Assembly (NCBI GenBank): GCA_023435565.1
Contig: JAEYRN010000039.1
Coordinates: 1 to 6,086 of the forward strand
Direction of reading: 5' to 3'
From: Bacillota bacterium
GTDB lineage: Bacteria > Bacillota > UBA4882 > UBA8346
Length of the DNA: 6,086 nt
Positions 1 to 5,324 of the stretch are shown in pieces. The position numbers and the translations under genes were made by a program. The notes under the pieces are model-generated. The model worked only from the letters and a program-made list of their open reading frames with translations, had not been told where the DNA came from and ran no database searches. The number at the start of each line of letters is the position of its first letter. Position 1 is the first letter of the stretch.

Positions 1-6
1 ATACAT
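1..6 (-). CDS. transposase start codon (two codons only, partial)
   Basis: The minus strand reads GGAGATGGAAATGTAT, so an ATG at 4-6 sits about five bases after a GGAGA ribosome binding site (12-16), and only the codons Met-Tyr are inside the window. I infer a transposase from the terminal repeat and leader structure to its right; no protein sequence is available to confirm it. Confidence 0.3.
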
Positions 7-15
7 TTCCATCTC

Positions 16-61
16 CAAATGCAAGGATTTTATTGATTTATTCGCGTTTTCCTTGCATTTG
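16..61 (-). promoter_or_regulatory. Leader hairpin abutting the transposase ribosome binding site
   Basis: A perfect 12-bp inverted repeat, CAAATGCAAGGA at 16-27 and its complement at 50-61, encloses a 22-nt loop. On the minus-strand transcript the 3' arm ends at the first G of the GGAGA ribosome binding site (12-16), so folding would crowd that site. There is no U-run after it, so it is not a terminator. Hairpins of this kind limit translation of some IS transposases when transcription enters from outside; that role is inferred here. Confidence 0.5.
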
Positions 62-76
62 TCCTGCCGATTTCAT
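38..76 (-). CDS. Possible 12-codon leader peptide in the IS leader
   Basis: The frame reads MKSAGQMQGKRE and then TAA. It starts at ATG 74-76 and its stop codon (38-40) lies in the loop of the hairpin at 16-61. Codons 6-9 are the 5' arm of that hairpin, so a translating ribosome would melt the stem and free the transposase ribosome binding site. The ORF's own ribosome binding site is weak (ACAGGTAA about 8 nt upstream). It could be a chance ORF. Confidence 0.2.
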   Translation of the reverse strand: MKSAGQMQGKRE

Positions 77-91
77 GGCGTTTTACCTGTA

Positions 92-120
92 TTTATAAGG
101 GCTTGTGAGTTTTTCAGGAA
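92..120 (-). promoter_or_regulatory. Weak candidate IS promoter
   Basis: On the minus strand TTCCTG (115-120, inside the terminal repeat) is followed after 17 bp by TATAAA (92-97). The -10 box is good, but the -35 box matches the TTGACA consensus only at its TT. IS elements often carry a -35 near or inside the terminal repeat, so the placement is sensible, but the support is slight. Confidence 0.22.
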
Positions 121-127
121 CCCCTAA
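113..127. repeat. 15-bp terminal inverted repeat, left copy
   Basis: TTCAGGAACCCCTAA is the exact reverse complement of 5963-5977. The match stops sharply on the inner side (GAGTTT versus AGATTTA), so these look like opposite ends of one element type and not the same end twice. A 15-bp perfect match inside 6 kb is unlikely by chance (a few per cent, allowing for both orientations), and the position of both copies next to transposase-like signals supports a terminal repeat. Confidence 0.6.
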
Positions 128-201
128 CTATTTTTGATGATTTGGAAAATCATCTTTTGGTGGAGCCAATTCCTGAATTCCAAAAAATATACGCCCTAGC
201 G
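128..201. other. Flank between IS end and terminator; possible gene tail
   Basis: There is no clear gene here. On the plus strand an open frame without a start runs out of the terminal repeat through this stretch to TAG at 238-240 (LTIFDDLENHLL, then VEPIPEFQKIYALAKKK, then codons formed by the terminator hairpin). It reads like protein and could be the tail of a gene cut by the insertion, but 38 codons cannot prove that. A small hairpin with GATGATTT arms (136-143 and 147-154) and a GGA loop is also present, followed on the plus strand by TTTTGG. Confidence 0.25.
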
Positions 202-238
202 AAAAAGAAAGACAGGGGATTAATAACCCTGTCTTTCT
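202..238 (-). terminator. Rho-independent terminator after the membrane-protein gene
   Basis: A perfect 12-bp stem (AGAAAGACAGGG at 206-217 with its complement at 227-238) closes a 9-nt loop. On the minus strand it is followed at once by TTTTT (202-206). It lies about 30 bp after the stop of the membrane-protein gene at 270, so it ends that transcript. On the plus strand the U-rich stretch starts only several bases later, so the minus orientation is the better reading. Confidence 0.88.
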
Positions 239-269
239 AGTAAAACCTTTTTATATAAACAATTAATCA

Positions 270-731
270 TTATGGGCCGCTTCGAATTTGGTTCTTTTTT
301 TGAAAATAAGATACAATATAACCGGTTATTCCACCAAATACTATATGATCAATGAATGCGGACAGAACATCGCTTGGACTATCTTGCATTTCCCGAGCTA
401 AATGCCTCATAGGAAAAAGTACACCTAAGATTAAGTATAAAACAATGACGGAAACAAATACACCTTTCCCAATAGCCATCTTTACTCCAGTAGTTTCAAT
501 ATAATAAGCTATAATTACTCCAACAACTAATCCGACAAAGACATGAGACATAATTCCAATAACTATTCCCAACGGCGACTTTATTACTTTCTCCGATAAA
601 AATACCATTCCACCCGCTTCCCAAAGTGTTGTCATACTGATTTTTAATAATTTTAGTATTAACTCGGTAATATTAACTGCTATGAGACCAATAGCTCCAG
701 CAACAATACCCCTTCCAAATGGTTCTTTAAT
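270..731 (-). CDS. Four-helix membrane protein of unknown function, likely ATT start
   Basis: I do not recognise the family with certainty. The reading frame is open back to a TAA at 735-737. The first ATG (633-635) has no ribosome binding site and sits between two hydrophobic stretches. A perfect AGGAGG (740-745) lies 8 nt before an ATT codon (729-731), which gives 153 residues beginning (M)KEPFGRGIVAGAIGLIAVNI. Predicted membrane segments are about 7-29, 54-78, 88-107 and 129-143, with short loops, and the C-terminus is basic (QKKNQIR). A polar patch near 109-121 (RHLAREMQDSPSD) and an Asp-His pair at 128-129 before the last helix are the only obvious candidates for functional residues. The N-terminal pattern, with a Gly-rich first helix after a PFGRG turn, is usual for small Firmicute membrane proteins. 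No convincing promoter is visible in 746-870. If ATT is not used, the product is a 121-residue three-helix protein from 635. Confidence 0.72.
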   Translation of the reverse strand: MKEPFGRGIVAGAIGLIAVNITELILKLLKISMTTLWEAGGMVFLSEKVIKSPLGIVIGIMSHVFVGLVVGVIIAYYIETTGVKMAIGKGVFVSVIVLYLILGVLFPMRHLAREMQDSPSDVLSAFIDHIVFGGITGYIVSYFQKKNQIRSGP

Positions 732-739
732 TGCTTACT

Positions 740-745
740 CCTCCT
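740..745 (-). promoter_or_regulatory. AGGAGG ribosome binding site that sets an ATT start
   Basis: The minus strand reads TAGGAGGAGTAAGCAATT. The spacing from AGGAGG to ATT is 8 nt, and no ATG, GTG or TTG lies in any frame at a usable distance. This decides the start of the membrane-protein gene to its left. Confidence 0.7.
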
Positions 746-870
746 AAAGATAAAATATCCTAAATTTACTATTACCACTAAAATCCTTAAATATTCTTTT
801 TAAAGATTTGAGTAATATCTATTTTCAACAGCCAAATAGAAGGGTATTAAAACTGGTCATTTATAAATAG

Positions 871-1905
871 TTACTCCCAAAACCCATTTTCCTCATAACC
901 CAAACGCCACAAGGCCACCCCAGCCAAATTATTCTTGGCCGCCAGCGCCAACTTCTCCTGCATTCCACAAGGGCCTTCCCACCAAATAGTATACGTATTG
1001 CCGTTTTCGGTGTATTGTAAAAAATCATTCCCCAACTTAGGATTATAAGTATTGGCAATATCCATTTTAATTGCTTTCTCCCGACAATACCAAGCCGGTA
1101 AAGCTGTCGCTATCTTTTTTTCAGTTTGCCATCGGTAACCATAATCCGCAATCCCCAACCATAGCTTACGCGCGTCAATTTGGGTCAGGAAATATGCTAA
1201 GTTTTCATTTACCCAATCTCTAGAGGCAACCGGTCCCGGTGTATCTTTCGGACGATGTTGATCATAAGTCATGACAATTACGCCGTCACATATATCTCCC
1301 AATCGTTGATGATCATAAACATCTTTAGTGGGTTCGTCCCAATCCACATAAGGAAAAACCGTTACAAAAAGCTTTTTCCCCGCTAATACTCCTTTTAATT
1401 CTTTGATAAATTGTGTAAATTCTTCCTTTAAAACGGGATTGAGATATTCAAAATCAAGACAAACGCCGTTGGCGTTCACTGTTTTTATATATGTTACGAC
1501 GGAGTCAAGGGCATTTTTACGGTAAATACCGCTCGCGAGGATTGATGAACCGTTTCGTCCGGAACCAGCTGTTACCAAGACAAAAAAATCCAGTCCATCT
1601 TGGTGAAAAAAACTAAGGGCTTCGGTGTCCGTTTTGTCCCAAGCCACTTTACCGTCAGCCTTTAGCCCAAGCCAGACCGGGCTTACCAGATCAATTTTAC
1701 CCCTAACTTCCTCTAACCTTGACCAAGACCCAGCATAAATACCGCCCCAACCTTCTTCATAAAAAGCGAGTATTTTAGGCTTTGAAAATAAATGCTGCGG
1801 TTCATCCTCTATTTTTGTTGGAGCAAGTCCTCGAAAAACTTGAATTAAAAAAAAGCAAAATATCAAACAAAGAACAAGTATAAATAATTTTTTCAAAAAT
1901 ATCAC
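871..1905 (-). CDS. Membrane-anchored GH18 family glycoside hydrolase (YaaH/SleL-like)
   Basis: This is a 344-residue protein with an N-terminal hydrophobic anchor or uncleaved signal (residues 4-24) and then a single GH18 TIM-barrel domain (about 43-340). Family marks are GVCLDFE at 147-153 with the catalytic Glu153 and Asp151, MTYDQH at 212-217 followed by GPVAS (224-228), LGIADYGYRW at 250-259 and the last strand GVALWRLG at 329-336. These match the GH18 branch of spore cortex-lytic enzymes such as YaaH/SleL, which cleave N-acetylglucosaminyl bonds in peptidoglycan, but there are no LysM repeats. In the usual DxxDxDxE motif the first Asp is Asn146 here and the second is Cys149. The start is GTG at 1903-1905 behind AAAGGA (4 nt spacing). 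A TTG at 1894-1896 (MKKLFILV) behind GGTGAT is an equally sensible start, giving 341 residues. It probably acts on glycan outside the membrane, perhaps in spore or envelope turnover. No terminator is seen after it. Confidence 0.85.
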   Translation of the reverse strand: MIFLKKLFILVLCLIFCFFLIQVFRGLAPTKIEDEPQHLFSKPKILAFYEEGWGGIYAGSWSRLEEVRGKIDLVSPVWLGLKADGKVAWDKTDTEALSFFHQDGLDFFVLVTAGSGRNGSSILASGIYRKNALDSVVTYIKTVNANGVCLDFEYLNPVLKEEFTQFIKELKGVLAGKKLFVTVFPYVDWDEPTKDVYDHQRLGDICDGVIVMTYDQHRPKDTPGPVASRDWVNENLAYFLTQIDARKLWLGIADYGYRWQTEKKIATALPAWYCREKAIKMDIANTYNPKLGNDFLQYTENGNTYTIWWEGPCGMQEKLALAAKNNLAGVALWRLGYEENGFWE

Positions 1906-1927
1906 CTATTCCTTTAGGTCGGAACTT

Positions 1928-1947
1928 ATACAATCAGGAAATTGTAT
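1928..1947. promoter_or_regulatory. Operator-like inverted repeat upstream of the GH18 gene
   Basis: ATACAAT, six bases, then ATTGTAT form a perfect 7+6+7 dyad, 22 bp before the GTG start of the GH18 gene. It is not followed by a U-run, so it is not a terminator. It could be a regulator's binding site or a leader hairpin next to the ribosome binding site. No sigma-A promoter stands out in this 76-bp gap. Confidence 0.3.
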
Positions 1948-1981
1948 TAAAAGCAATTTTTTACAAGACTACATTATGTTC

Positions 1982-2617
1982 TTAACTGGCCACCGGATGC
2001 CTAAGTACGGTTTTCATGGTTTCAGGGTTACTCTTCTTAGGGTCGGAAAGATAAATTTCGTGGTGCTTGCCGCCACTACCAAGCCTATCACTTAACCGGT
2101 TTTGTCTAAGGAAATCATTAATTTCTTTCATCGTTTCCGGCTCAGTAGAATAAGGACCAACGTGCATCATCTGAACGCACAAACCTTCTTCAAAGGCTTC
2201 AAACCTGGCCCTTTCAGTCTCCAATTCCGGCTTTTTTCTTTCCAATTCATTACAAGCCCATTTATAGACCCCTTCACTCACAAACTCCGGCTGGCGGATC
2301 ATAACCGTCCATTTCCAGTTGTTTCTTTCTTCAAACGAAAACACGCCACCGTCAATCCACCATAAACCCTCAAGCGGTGGAACCACATAATCGAAATACC
2401 CTTCAGGCTGGTTGCCTTTCATTTTGCTCATCTTAATGGTAAATGACAGTCCGTAAAGGAGTTCGACCGCTTTTTCGAAGCTCGGATTGTTATTTGGATC
2501 GCCAATTCCGTCCACCATAATAAAATTGATGGATGGGACTTTGATTAACATTGGTTTTGCTTTCGGCAGGTATAGGTCTTTATATTCCTTTTTGTAGTCG
2601 AATTTTTGGTCACTCAT
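1982..2617 (-). CDS. GyrI-like small-molecule-binding domain protein
   Basis: This 211-residue protein matches, along its whole length, the stand-alone GyrI-like family of Firmicutes and other bacteria (Bacterial transcription activator effector-binding/SHV fold). Recognisable stretches are the KKEYKDLYLPKAKP opening (9-22), FIMVDGIGDPN (32-42), PLEGLWW (81-87), WKWTVMIRQPEFV (101-113), HVGPYS (152-157), HHEIYLSDP (185-193) and the closing TMKTVLRHPV (200-209). The two repeated halves form a ligand pocket lined by Trp and Glu. Members of this broad family bind small hydrophobic molecules, and some hydrolyse cyclopropanoid genotoxins. The ligand here is unknown. There is no DNA-binding domain, so it is not itself a regulator. 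The start ATG has a fair GAGGGGG site (2625-2631) about 7 nt upstream, and is also overlapped by a better-initiated leader ORF (2610-2648). It has its own promoter (2672-2700), so it is probably a single-gene unit. Confidence 0.9.
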   Translation of the reverse strand: MSDQKFDYKKEYKDLYLPKAKPMLIKVPSINFIMVDGIGDPNNNPSFEKAVELLYGLSFTIKMSKMKGNQPEGYFDYVVPPLEGLWWIDGGVFSFEERNNWKWTVMIRQPEFVSEGVYKWACNELERKKPELETERARFEAFEEGLCVQMMHVGPYSTEPETMKEINDFLRQNRLSDRLGSGGKHHEIYLSDPKKSNPETMKTVLRHPVAS

Positions 2618-2648
2618 GGCAGAACCCCCTCGAAATCATCAAATACAT
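2610..2648 (-). CDS. 12-codon leader ORF overlapping the GyrI-like gene start
   Basis: The frame reads MYLMISRGFCHE and a TGA. It begins at ATG 2646-2648, 6 nt after GGAGG (2655-2659), which is a stronger ribosome binding site than that of the downstream gene. Its last codons overlap the GyrI-like start in the sequence ATGAGTGA, so termination and re-initiation occur within a few bases. That geometry is typical of translational coupling. The peptide itself has no recognisable function, and a chance ORF is possible. Confidence 0.4.
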   Translation of the reverse strand: MYLMISRGFCHE

Positions 2649-2671
2649 TGAAGACCTCCACTATATTTTTG

Positions 2672-2700
2672 ATTTTATGTTATCAAAGTATACCTGACAA
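2672..2700 (-). promoter_or_regulatory. Sigma-A type promoter for the GyrI-like gene
   Basis: On the minus strand TTGTCA (2695-2700) and TAAAAT (2672-2677) are separated by exactly 17 bp. Transcription would start near 2665, only about 16 nt before the leader ORF. It lies immediately after the stop of the upstream cyclase gene (2713), so the GyrI-like gene can be expressed independently. Confidence 0.55.
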
Positions 2701-2710
2701 CAGTATGTCA
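2695..2710. promoter_or_regulatory. Dyad over the -35 box (possible operator)
   Basis: TGACA, six bases, TGTCA: a 5+6+5 inverted repeat covering the -35 element of the GyrI-like promoter. This is where a repressor would sit. The arms are short, so chance is possible. No regulator gene is visible nearby. Confidence 0.28.
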
Positions 2711-2712
2711 AC

Positions 2713-5016
2713 TTATTTTTCTTTTTTACGTTTTTTCTCTTCATAAAGTATGTTATCGGCCTGGCTAATTAATTTTTCGATTGTTACGTCTTCATTGCTT
2801 TGAAATGATACAGCCCCAATAGTAATCGATAATTTATAAGGTTTTCCGGATTCATGATTGAATTCCGTTGTATTTTGTTGCAATCGTTCTTTAATTATCG
2901 GTAACAGTTCTATATCCGAATCAACTGTAAAAATAGTAAATTCATCGCCTCCAATCCGTGATACGATATCCGCGGCTCTAAAGGTTTTTACAAGAATTCT
3001 CCCCATTGCTTTAATTGCATCATCGCCTTCATCATGGCCATATTGGTCGTTGATTTTTTTAAGACCGTCCATATCAGCAAAGAACACTAACCCGTTTTTC
3101 TTTCGTTTTCGGGCCAGGTTTAAACTTTGATTGGCCAGATTGAGAAAGCCCCTCCGGTTGTATAGGCCGGTCAGTTCATCCGTCTGTGAAATGTTGTTGA
3201 GTTTTTGATTATACTCTTCTAACTCTTTGACCACTTCCTGCAGGCGGTTGTCAATCTGTTCGCGTTCATGAAACAACAGGGAAAGTTTCAAAGCGCAACT
3301 CATTTCTACGACCACGGGTTCAAACATATAGTTATTGGGTATATTGAATTGTAAGAGAATCAATCCTAAATGCTCCTCTTCGACGAAAAGAGGGTAAAAC
3401 ATCATCGTGTACCTTTTATTCCGGGGTAGCCACTCATTATTAAGAATTTTTTCCCACGGTATCTGGTAAAAGCCCTTTGGTAACTCCCAATTTTCATCAT
3501 TATATGCCATGGCCAAATTGACTATTGGGGGATTCTCCCAGATGTCGTCTCTTCGATAAATGACCGGTTTTTTATATAAATAAACATAACAATTATTGAT
3601 ACCCATGTCGCGCATCCGTGGAATAACCGTTTGTAGTTGCTCTTTATAATCATGGATCTTAGAAACCATCTCTACCAACAGCCATTTTAAGTGGTGAATA
3701 TCCATATGATGGGATTTCAATCGGGTGCCATGCATTTTGATTAAAATATCCGTTATCAATACCCGTAGCCTTTGGAAAAAGTCCTCCATTATAAGGATGT
3801 TATTGTTTTGAGCGAACGGTTCAAGCCATTTTTTTAAATTGGTTAATGTCTTTTGGATAGTCAGTATATCCTTCCCATTCAATTCACCGATATTAATCTG
3901 GGATTCAAAACTTCGCAACTGTTTTTCAGCTTCCTTTTGGTCCGACCCATTCCCGGAAAATATCTGGAAGCAATTCAAAATGAATGGTTTTAAAAAACCC
4001 AGTTTTGCTCCTTCGGTGTCGACGGCTTCCATATTCTGGTCCACAAATCGGTTGATGATTCGGTCCAGGTTCAAACGGCATTCATCAAGTGATCCCAACT
4101 CAGATACGAATTTACTTGAGTTGAACAACTGTAAGGTTTCCGAAAGACAGCCGCAGGATTCCCTGATTATCATTTTAGTATCCAAAACTACACCGGATGG
4201 ACGGCCTCCTTCTATAAATTTCAAGGCTATCTCCAATGCTTTTTTCGCACATTCATAAATAGGCTGTTTTACCGTAGTCATACTCGGATTGGAATATTTA
4301 GCTCCCTCTCCGTCGTCGAACCCAGTAACGGAAACTTCATTCGGGACATGGATCCTTCGCTCCCGCAAAGAATCTAAAATTTGAAAAGCCATGGCATCAT
4401 TGGCTGCCATAATGGCATCAAAGGTAACTTTTCTTTCGTCCATCAGAATCTTAATTGCGTTTCTCACTGAGTAACCAGTAAAATCGCCTTGAATTACTAA
4501 ATCAGGGTCGTAATCCAATCCGTTTTCTTTTAAAGCTTCTTGATAAACTAAAAATCTTTCTTCCGCTTCACTATGTCCTTCCGGCCCCTTTATAAATGCT
4601 ATCTTCCGCCGATGGTGTTCTTTGATTAAATGATCGGCAATCCACCTTAATCCCGTCCGGTTATTAACTAAAACACTGGGAATCCCTTCTATAGGCACTC
4701 CGATACTGACGAGTGGGATTGACTTATAACGTAAACAAAATTTCTCAAATTCGGCTTTAGTAACACACTGGCACAGCACCGAGGAAGCCAAAACCAGCGC
4801 ATCCACGTTATGATAAGAAACAAATTCATAAACAATATTATAATTGTATTGGCCTTCATAATTCATATTAATGGTCTCACCCGGCAACATAATTAAATTA
4901 ACATCATTTTCTTCGGCGGCATCATTAATGCCTCTGCATAAAGTCTCAGTATAATCTTCCTCAAGAGCGTTGATAAAAAAGGCTATGGTGGGACGTTTTA
5001 TATTTGATTTTAACAT
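2713..5016 (-). CDS. Diguanylate cyclase with LacI/GalR-like sensor domain
   Basis: This is a 767-residue cytoplasmic protein with no membrane segment or signal peptide. Residues about 8-290 form a type 1 periplasmic-binding fold like the effector domain of LacI/GalR regulators (AANDAMAFQIL near 205, VTGFDDGEGA near 231, IRESCGC ending at 290) but with no helix-turn-helix before it. A largely helical linker (about 295-450) follows, then a GAF-like region (about 455-580) with YPLFVEEEHLGLILLQF, a short coiled coil (585-610) and a GGDEF domain (613-767). The catalytic motif is intact (RIGGDEF, GGDEF at 689-693), as are DELTGLYNRRGF at 613 and FADMDGLKKIND. An RxxD inhibitory site (RAAD, 680-683) lies five residues before the motif, so the enzyme should make c-di-GMP from two GTP and be subject to product inhibition. 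There is no EAL domain. The ligand is probably a sugar or nucleoside-like molecule, by fold only. ATG 5014-5016 is preferred over the adjacent TTG 5017-5019 because GGAGG (5023-5027) is 6 nt away. Confidence 0.9.
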   Translation of the reverse strand: MLKSNIKRPTIAFFINALEEDYTETLCRGINDAAEENDVNLIMLPGETINMNYEGQYNYNIVYEFVSYHNVDALVLASSVLCQCVTKAEFEKFCLRYKSIPLVSIGVPIEGIPSVLVNNRTGLRWIADHLIKEHHRRKIAFIKGPEGHSEAEERFLVYQEALKENGLDYDPDLVIQGDFTGYSVRNAIKILMDERKVTFDAIMAANDAMAFQILDSLRERRIHVPNEVSVTGFDDGEGAKYSNPSMTTVKQPIYECAKKALEIALKFIEGGRPSGVVLDTKMIIRESCGCLSETLQLFNSSKFVSELGSLDECRLNLDRIINRFVDQNMEAVDTEGAKLGFLKPFILNCFQIFSGNGSDQKEAEKQLRSFESQINIGELNGKDILTIQKTLTNLKKWLEPFAQNNNILIMEDFFQRLRVLITDILIKMHGTRLKSHHMDIHHLKWLLVEMVSKIHDYKEQLQTVIPRMRDMGINNCYVYLYKKPVIYRRDDIWENPPIVNLAMAYNDENWELPKGFYQIPWEKILNNEWLPRNKRYTMMFYPLFVEEEHLGLILLQFNIPNNYMFEPVVVEMSCALKLSLLFHEREQIDNRLQEVVKELEEYNQKLNNISQTDELTGLYNRRGFLNLANQSLNLARKRKKNGLVFFADMDGLKKINDQYGHDEGDDAIKAMGRILVKTFRAADIVSRIGGDEFTIFTVDSDIELLPIIKERLQQNTTEFNHESGKPYKLSITIGAVSFQSNEDVTIEKLISQADNILYEEKKRKKEK

Positions 5017-5022
5017 CAATTA

Positions 5023-5027
5023 CCTCC
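5023..5027 (-). promoter_or_regulatory. Ribosome binding site deciding the cyclase start
   Basis: The minus strand reads GGAGGTAATTGATG. The spacing is 6 nt to the ATG at 5016 but only 3 nt to the TTG at 5019, so the ATG is the likely start and the leading TTG is probably not used. Confidence 0.7.
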
Positions 5028-5054
5028 ATAAGCTGATATCAGAAAAATAATTTT

Positions 5055-5066
5055 CATAATATTATG
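5055..5066. promoter_or_regulatory. 12-bp perfect palindrome before the cyclase gene
   Basis: CATAATATTATG is self-complementary over all 12 bases and lies about 40 bp before the cyclase start, within the stretch where its promoter must be. It could be an operator. In sequence this AT-rich a chance palindrome is also likely. The cyclase has no DNA-binding domain, so it would not act here itself. Confidence 0.22.
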
Positions 5067-5134
5067 GCAAATATATTACATAATCATATTTAAGATTACA
5101 TTTTAACTTTTTTATTTTAATTCGTTGATATAAT

Positions 5135-5159
5135 AAAAAAACCTCTTATTAAGAAGGTT
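5135..5159 (-). terminator. Minus-strand terminator between laminin-G gene and cyclase gene
   Basis: On the minus strand AACCT-T-CTT-AAT-AAG-AGGTT forms an 8-bp stem with one bulged base and a 3-nt loop, followed immediately by a run of T (7 Ts including the last two stem bases) and then ATTATA. It separates the laminin-G-like gene from the cyclase, so the two are not one operon unless this works as an attenuator. Confidence 0.6.
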
Positions 5160-5274
5160 GCTCAAATTTAAAAAAATATAATTTTTTGTATGAAAACAAA
5201 AAATAAAACTTGCCACCGGATGCCGCAATATTTTTTGTTAAATAAGCGCGTTTCATAATTAACTTGTATTTGAT

Positions 5275-5301
5275 AGCCGGACGAATTTTCATCGCCCGGC
5301 T
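5275..5301. terminator. GC-rich hairpin after the laminin-G gene, possible terminator
   Basis: AGCCGG (5275-5280) and CCGGCT (5296-5301) form a stem that on the minus-strand RNA extends to 10 bp with one G-U pair around a UGAAAAU loop, about 24 bp after the stop at 5325. No T-run follows it on the minus strand (ATCAAAT), whereas TTATTTT follows on the plus strand, so as a terminator its orientation is doubtful. It may instead protect the 3' end of the transcript. Confidence 0.4.
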
Positions 5302-5324
5302 TATTTTACCGCCATAAATAGTGT

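Larger units (their letters stand above)
1..127 (-). mobile_element. 5' end of an insertion sequence (partial, continues past left edge)
   Basis: I read this as the upstream end of an insertion sequence whose transposase is transcribed leftwards. The outer boundary is TTCAGGAACCCCTAA at 113-127, which recurs perfectly inverted at 5963-5977, where it lies 17 bp beyond the stop of a transposase-like reading frame. Reading the minus strand inwards from 127 there is a leader of about 120 nt with a short ORF (38-76), a 12-bp hairpin (16-61), a GGAGA ribosome binding site and an ATG at 4-6. That layout (terminal repeat, hairpin-guarded leader, start codon) is common in IS elements. The IS family cannot be named from this much sequence, and the transposase itself is outside the window. 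The terminal repeats are seen; the IS assignment is inferred. Confidence 0.55.
5017..5324. other. 308-bp AT-rich intergenic region
   Basis: This region is very AT-rich and holds no convincing gene. It contains the cyclase ribosome binding site, a 12-bp perfect palindrome (5055-5066), a minus-strand terminator (5135-5159) and a second hairpin (5275-5301). A minus-strand ORF of 35 codons (ATG 5254-5256 to TAA 5149-5151, beginning MKRAYLTKNIAASGGKFYF) ends in the loop of the terminator but has no ribosome binding site, so I do not call it a gene. The cyclase promoter must lie between 5134 and 5028, but no clear -35/-10 pair stands out. Confidence 0.6.

Noticed and set aside
170..177. TTCCTGAA at 170-177, complementary to part of the terminal repeat at 113-120.
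   Set aside because: Eight bases only, without the CCCCTAA part; probably chance, and too short to be a second IS end.
861..1058. Alternative 65-codon minus-strand frame over the end of the GH18 gene.
   Set aside because: It overlaps the conserved C-terminal strands of the GH18 domain in another phase; no independent support.
2102..2365. Plus-strand open frame of 87 codons.
   Set aside because: It lies entirely within the GyrI-like gene on the other strand, whose protein is clearly a family member; composition is that of an antisense shadow.
2706..2711. Perfect TTGACA followed by TATACT on the minus strand, upstream of the GyrI-like gene.
   Set aside because: The spacing is only 13 bp, too short for a normal promoter; the TTGTCA/TAAAAT pair with 17 bp is better. 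A MerR-type long spacer is also excluded.
2858..4258. Two plus-strand open frames (2858-3130 and 3839-4258).
   Set aside because: Both are opposite the cyclase coding region; one lies directly over the GGDEF domain. No ribosome binding sites or recognisable domains.
1989..5224. GCCACCGGATGCC occurs at 1989-2001 (end of the GyrI-like gene) and at 5212-5224, and the match can be stretched to 17 of 18 bases.
   Set aside because: A 13-mer repeat in 6 kb is expected fairly often by chance, and flanking sequence shows no further similarity, so it is not good evidence for a gene relic or mobile repeat.
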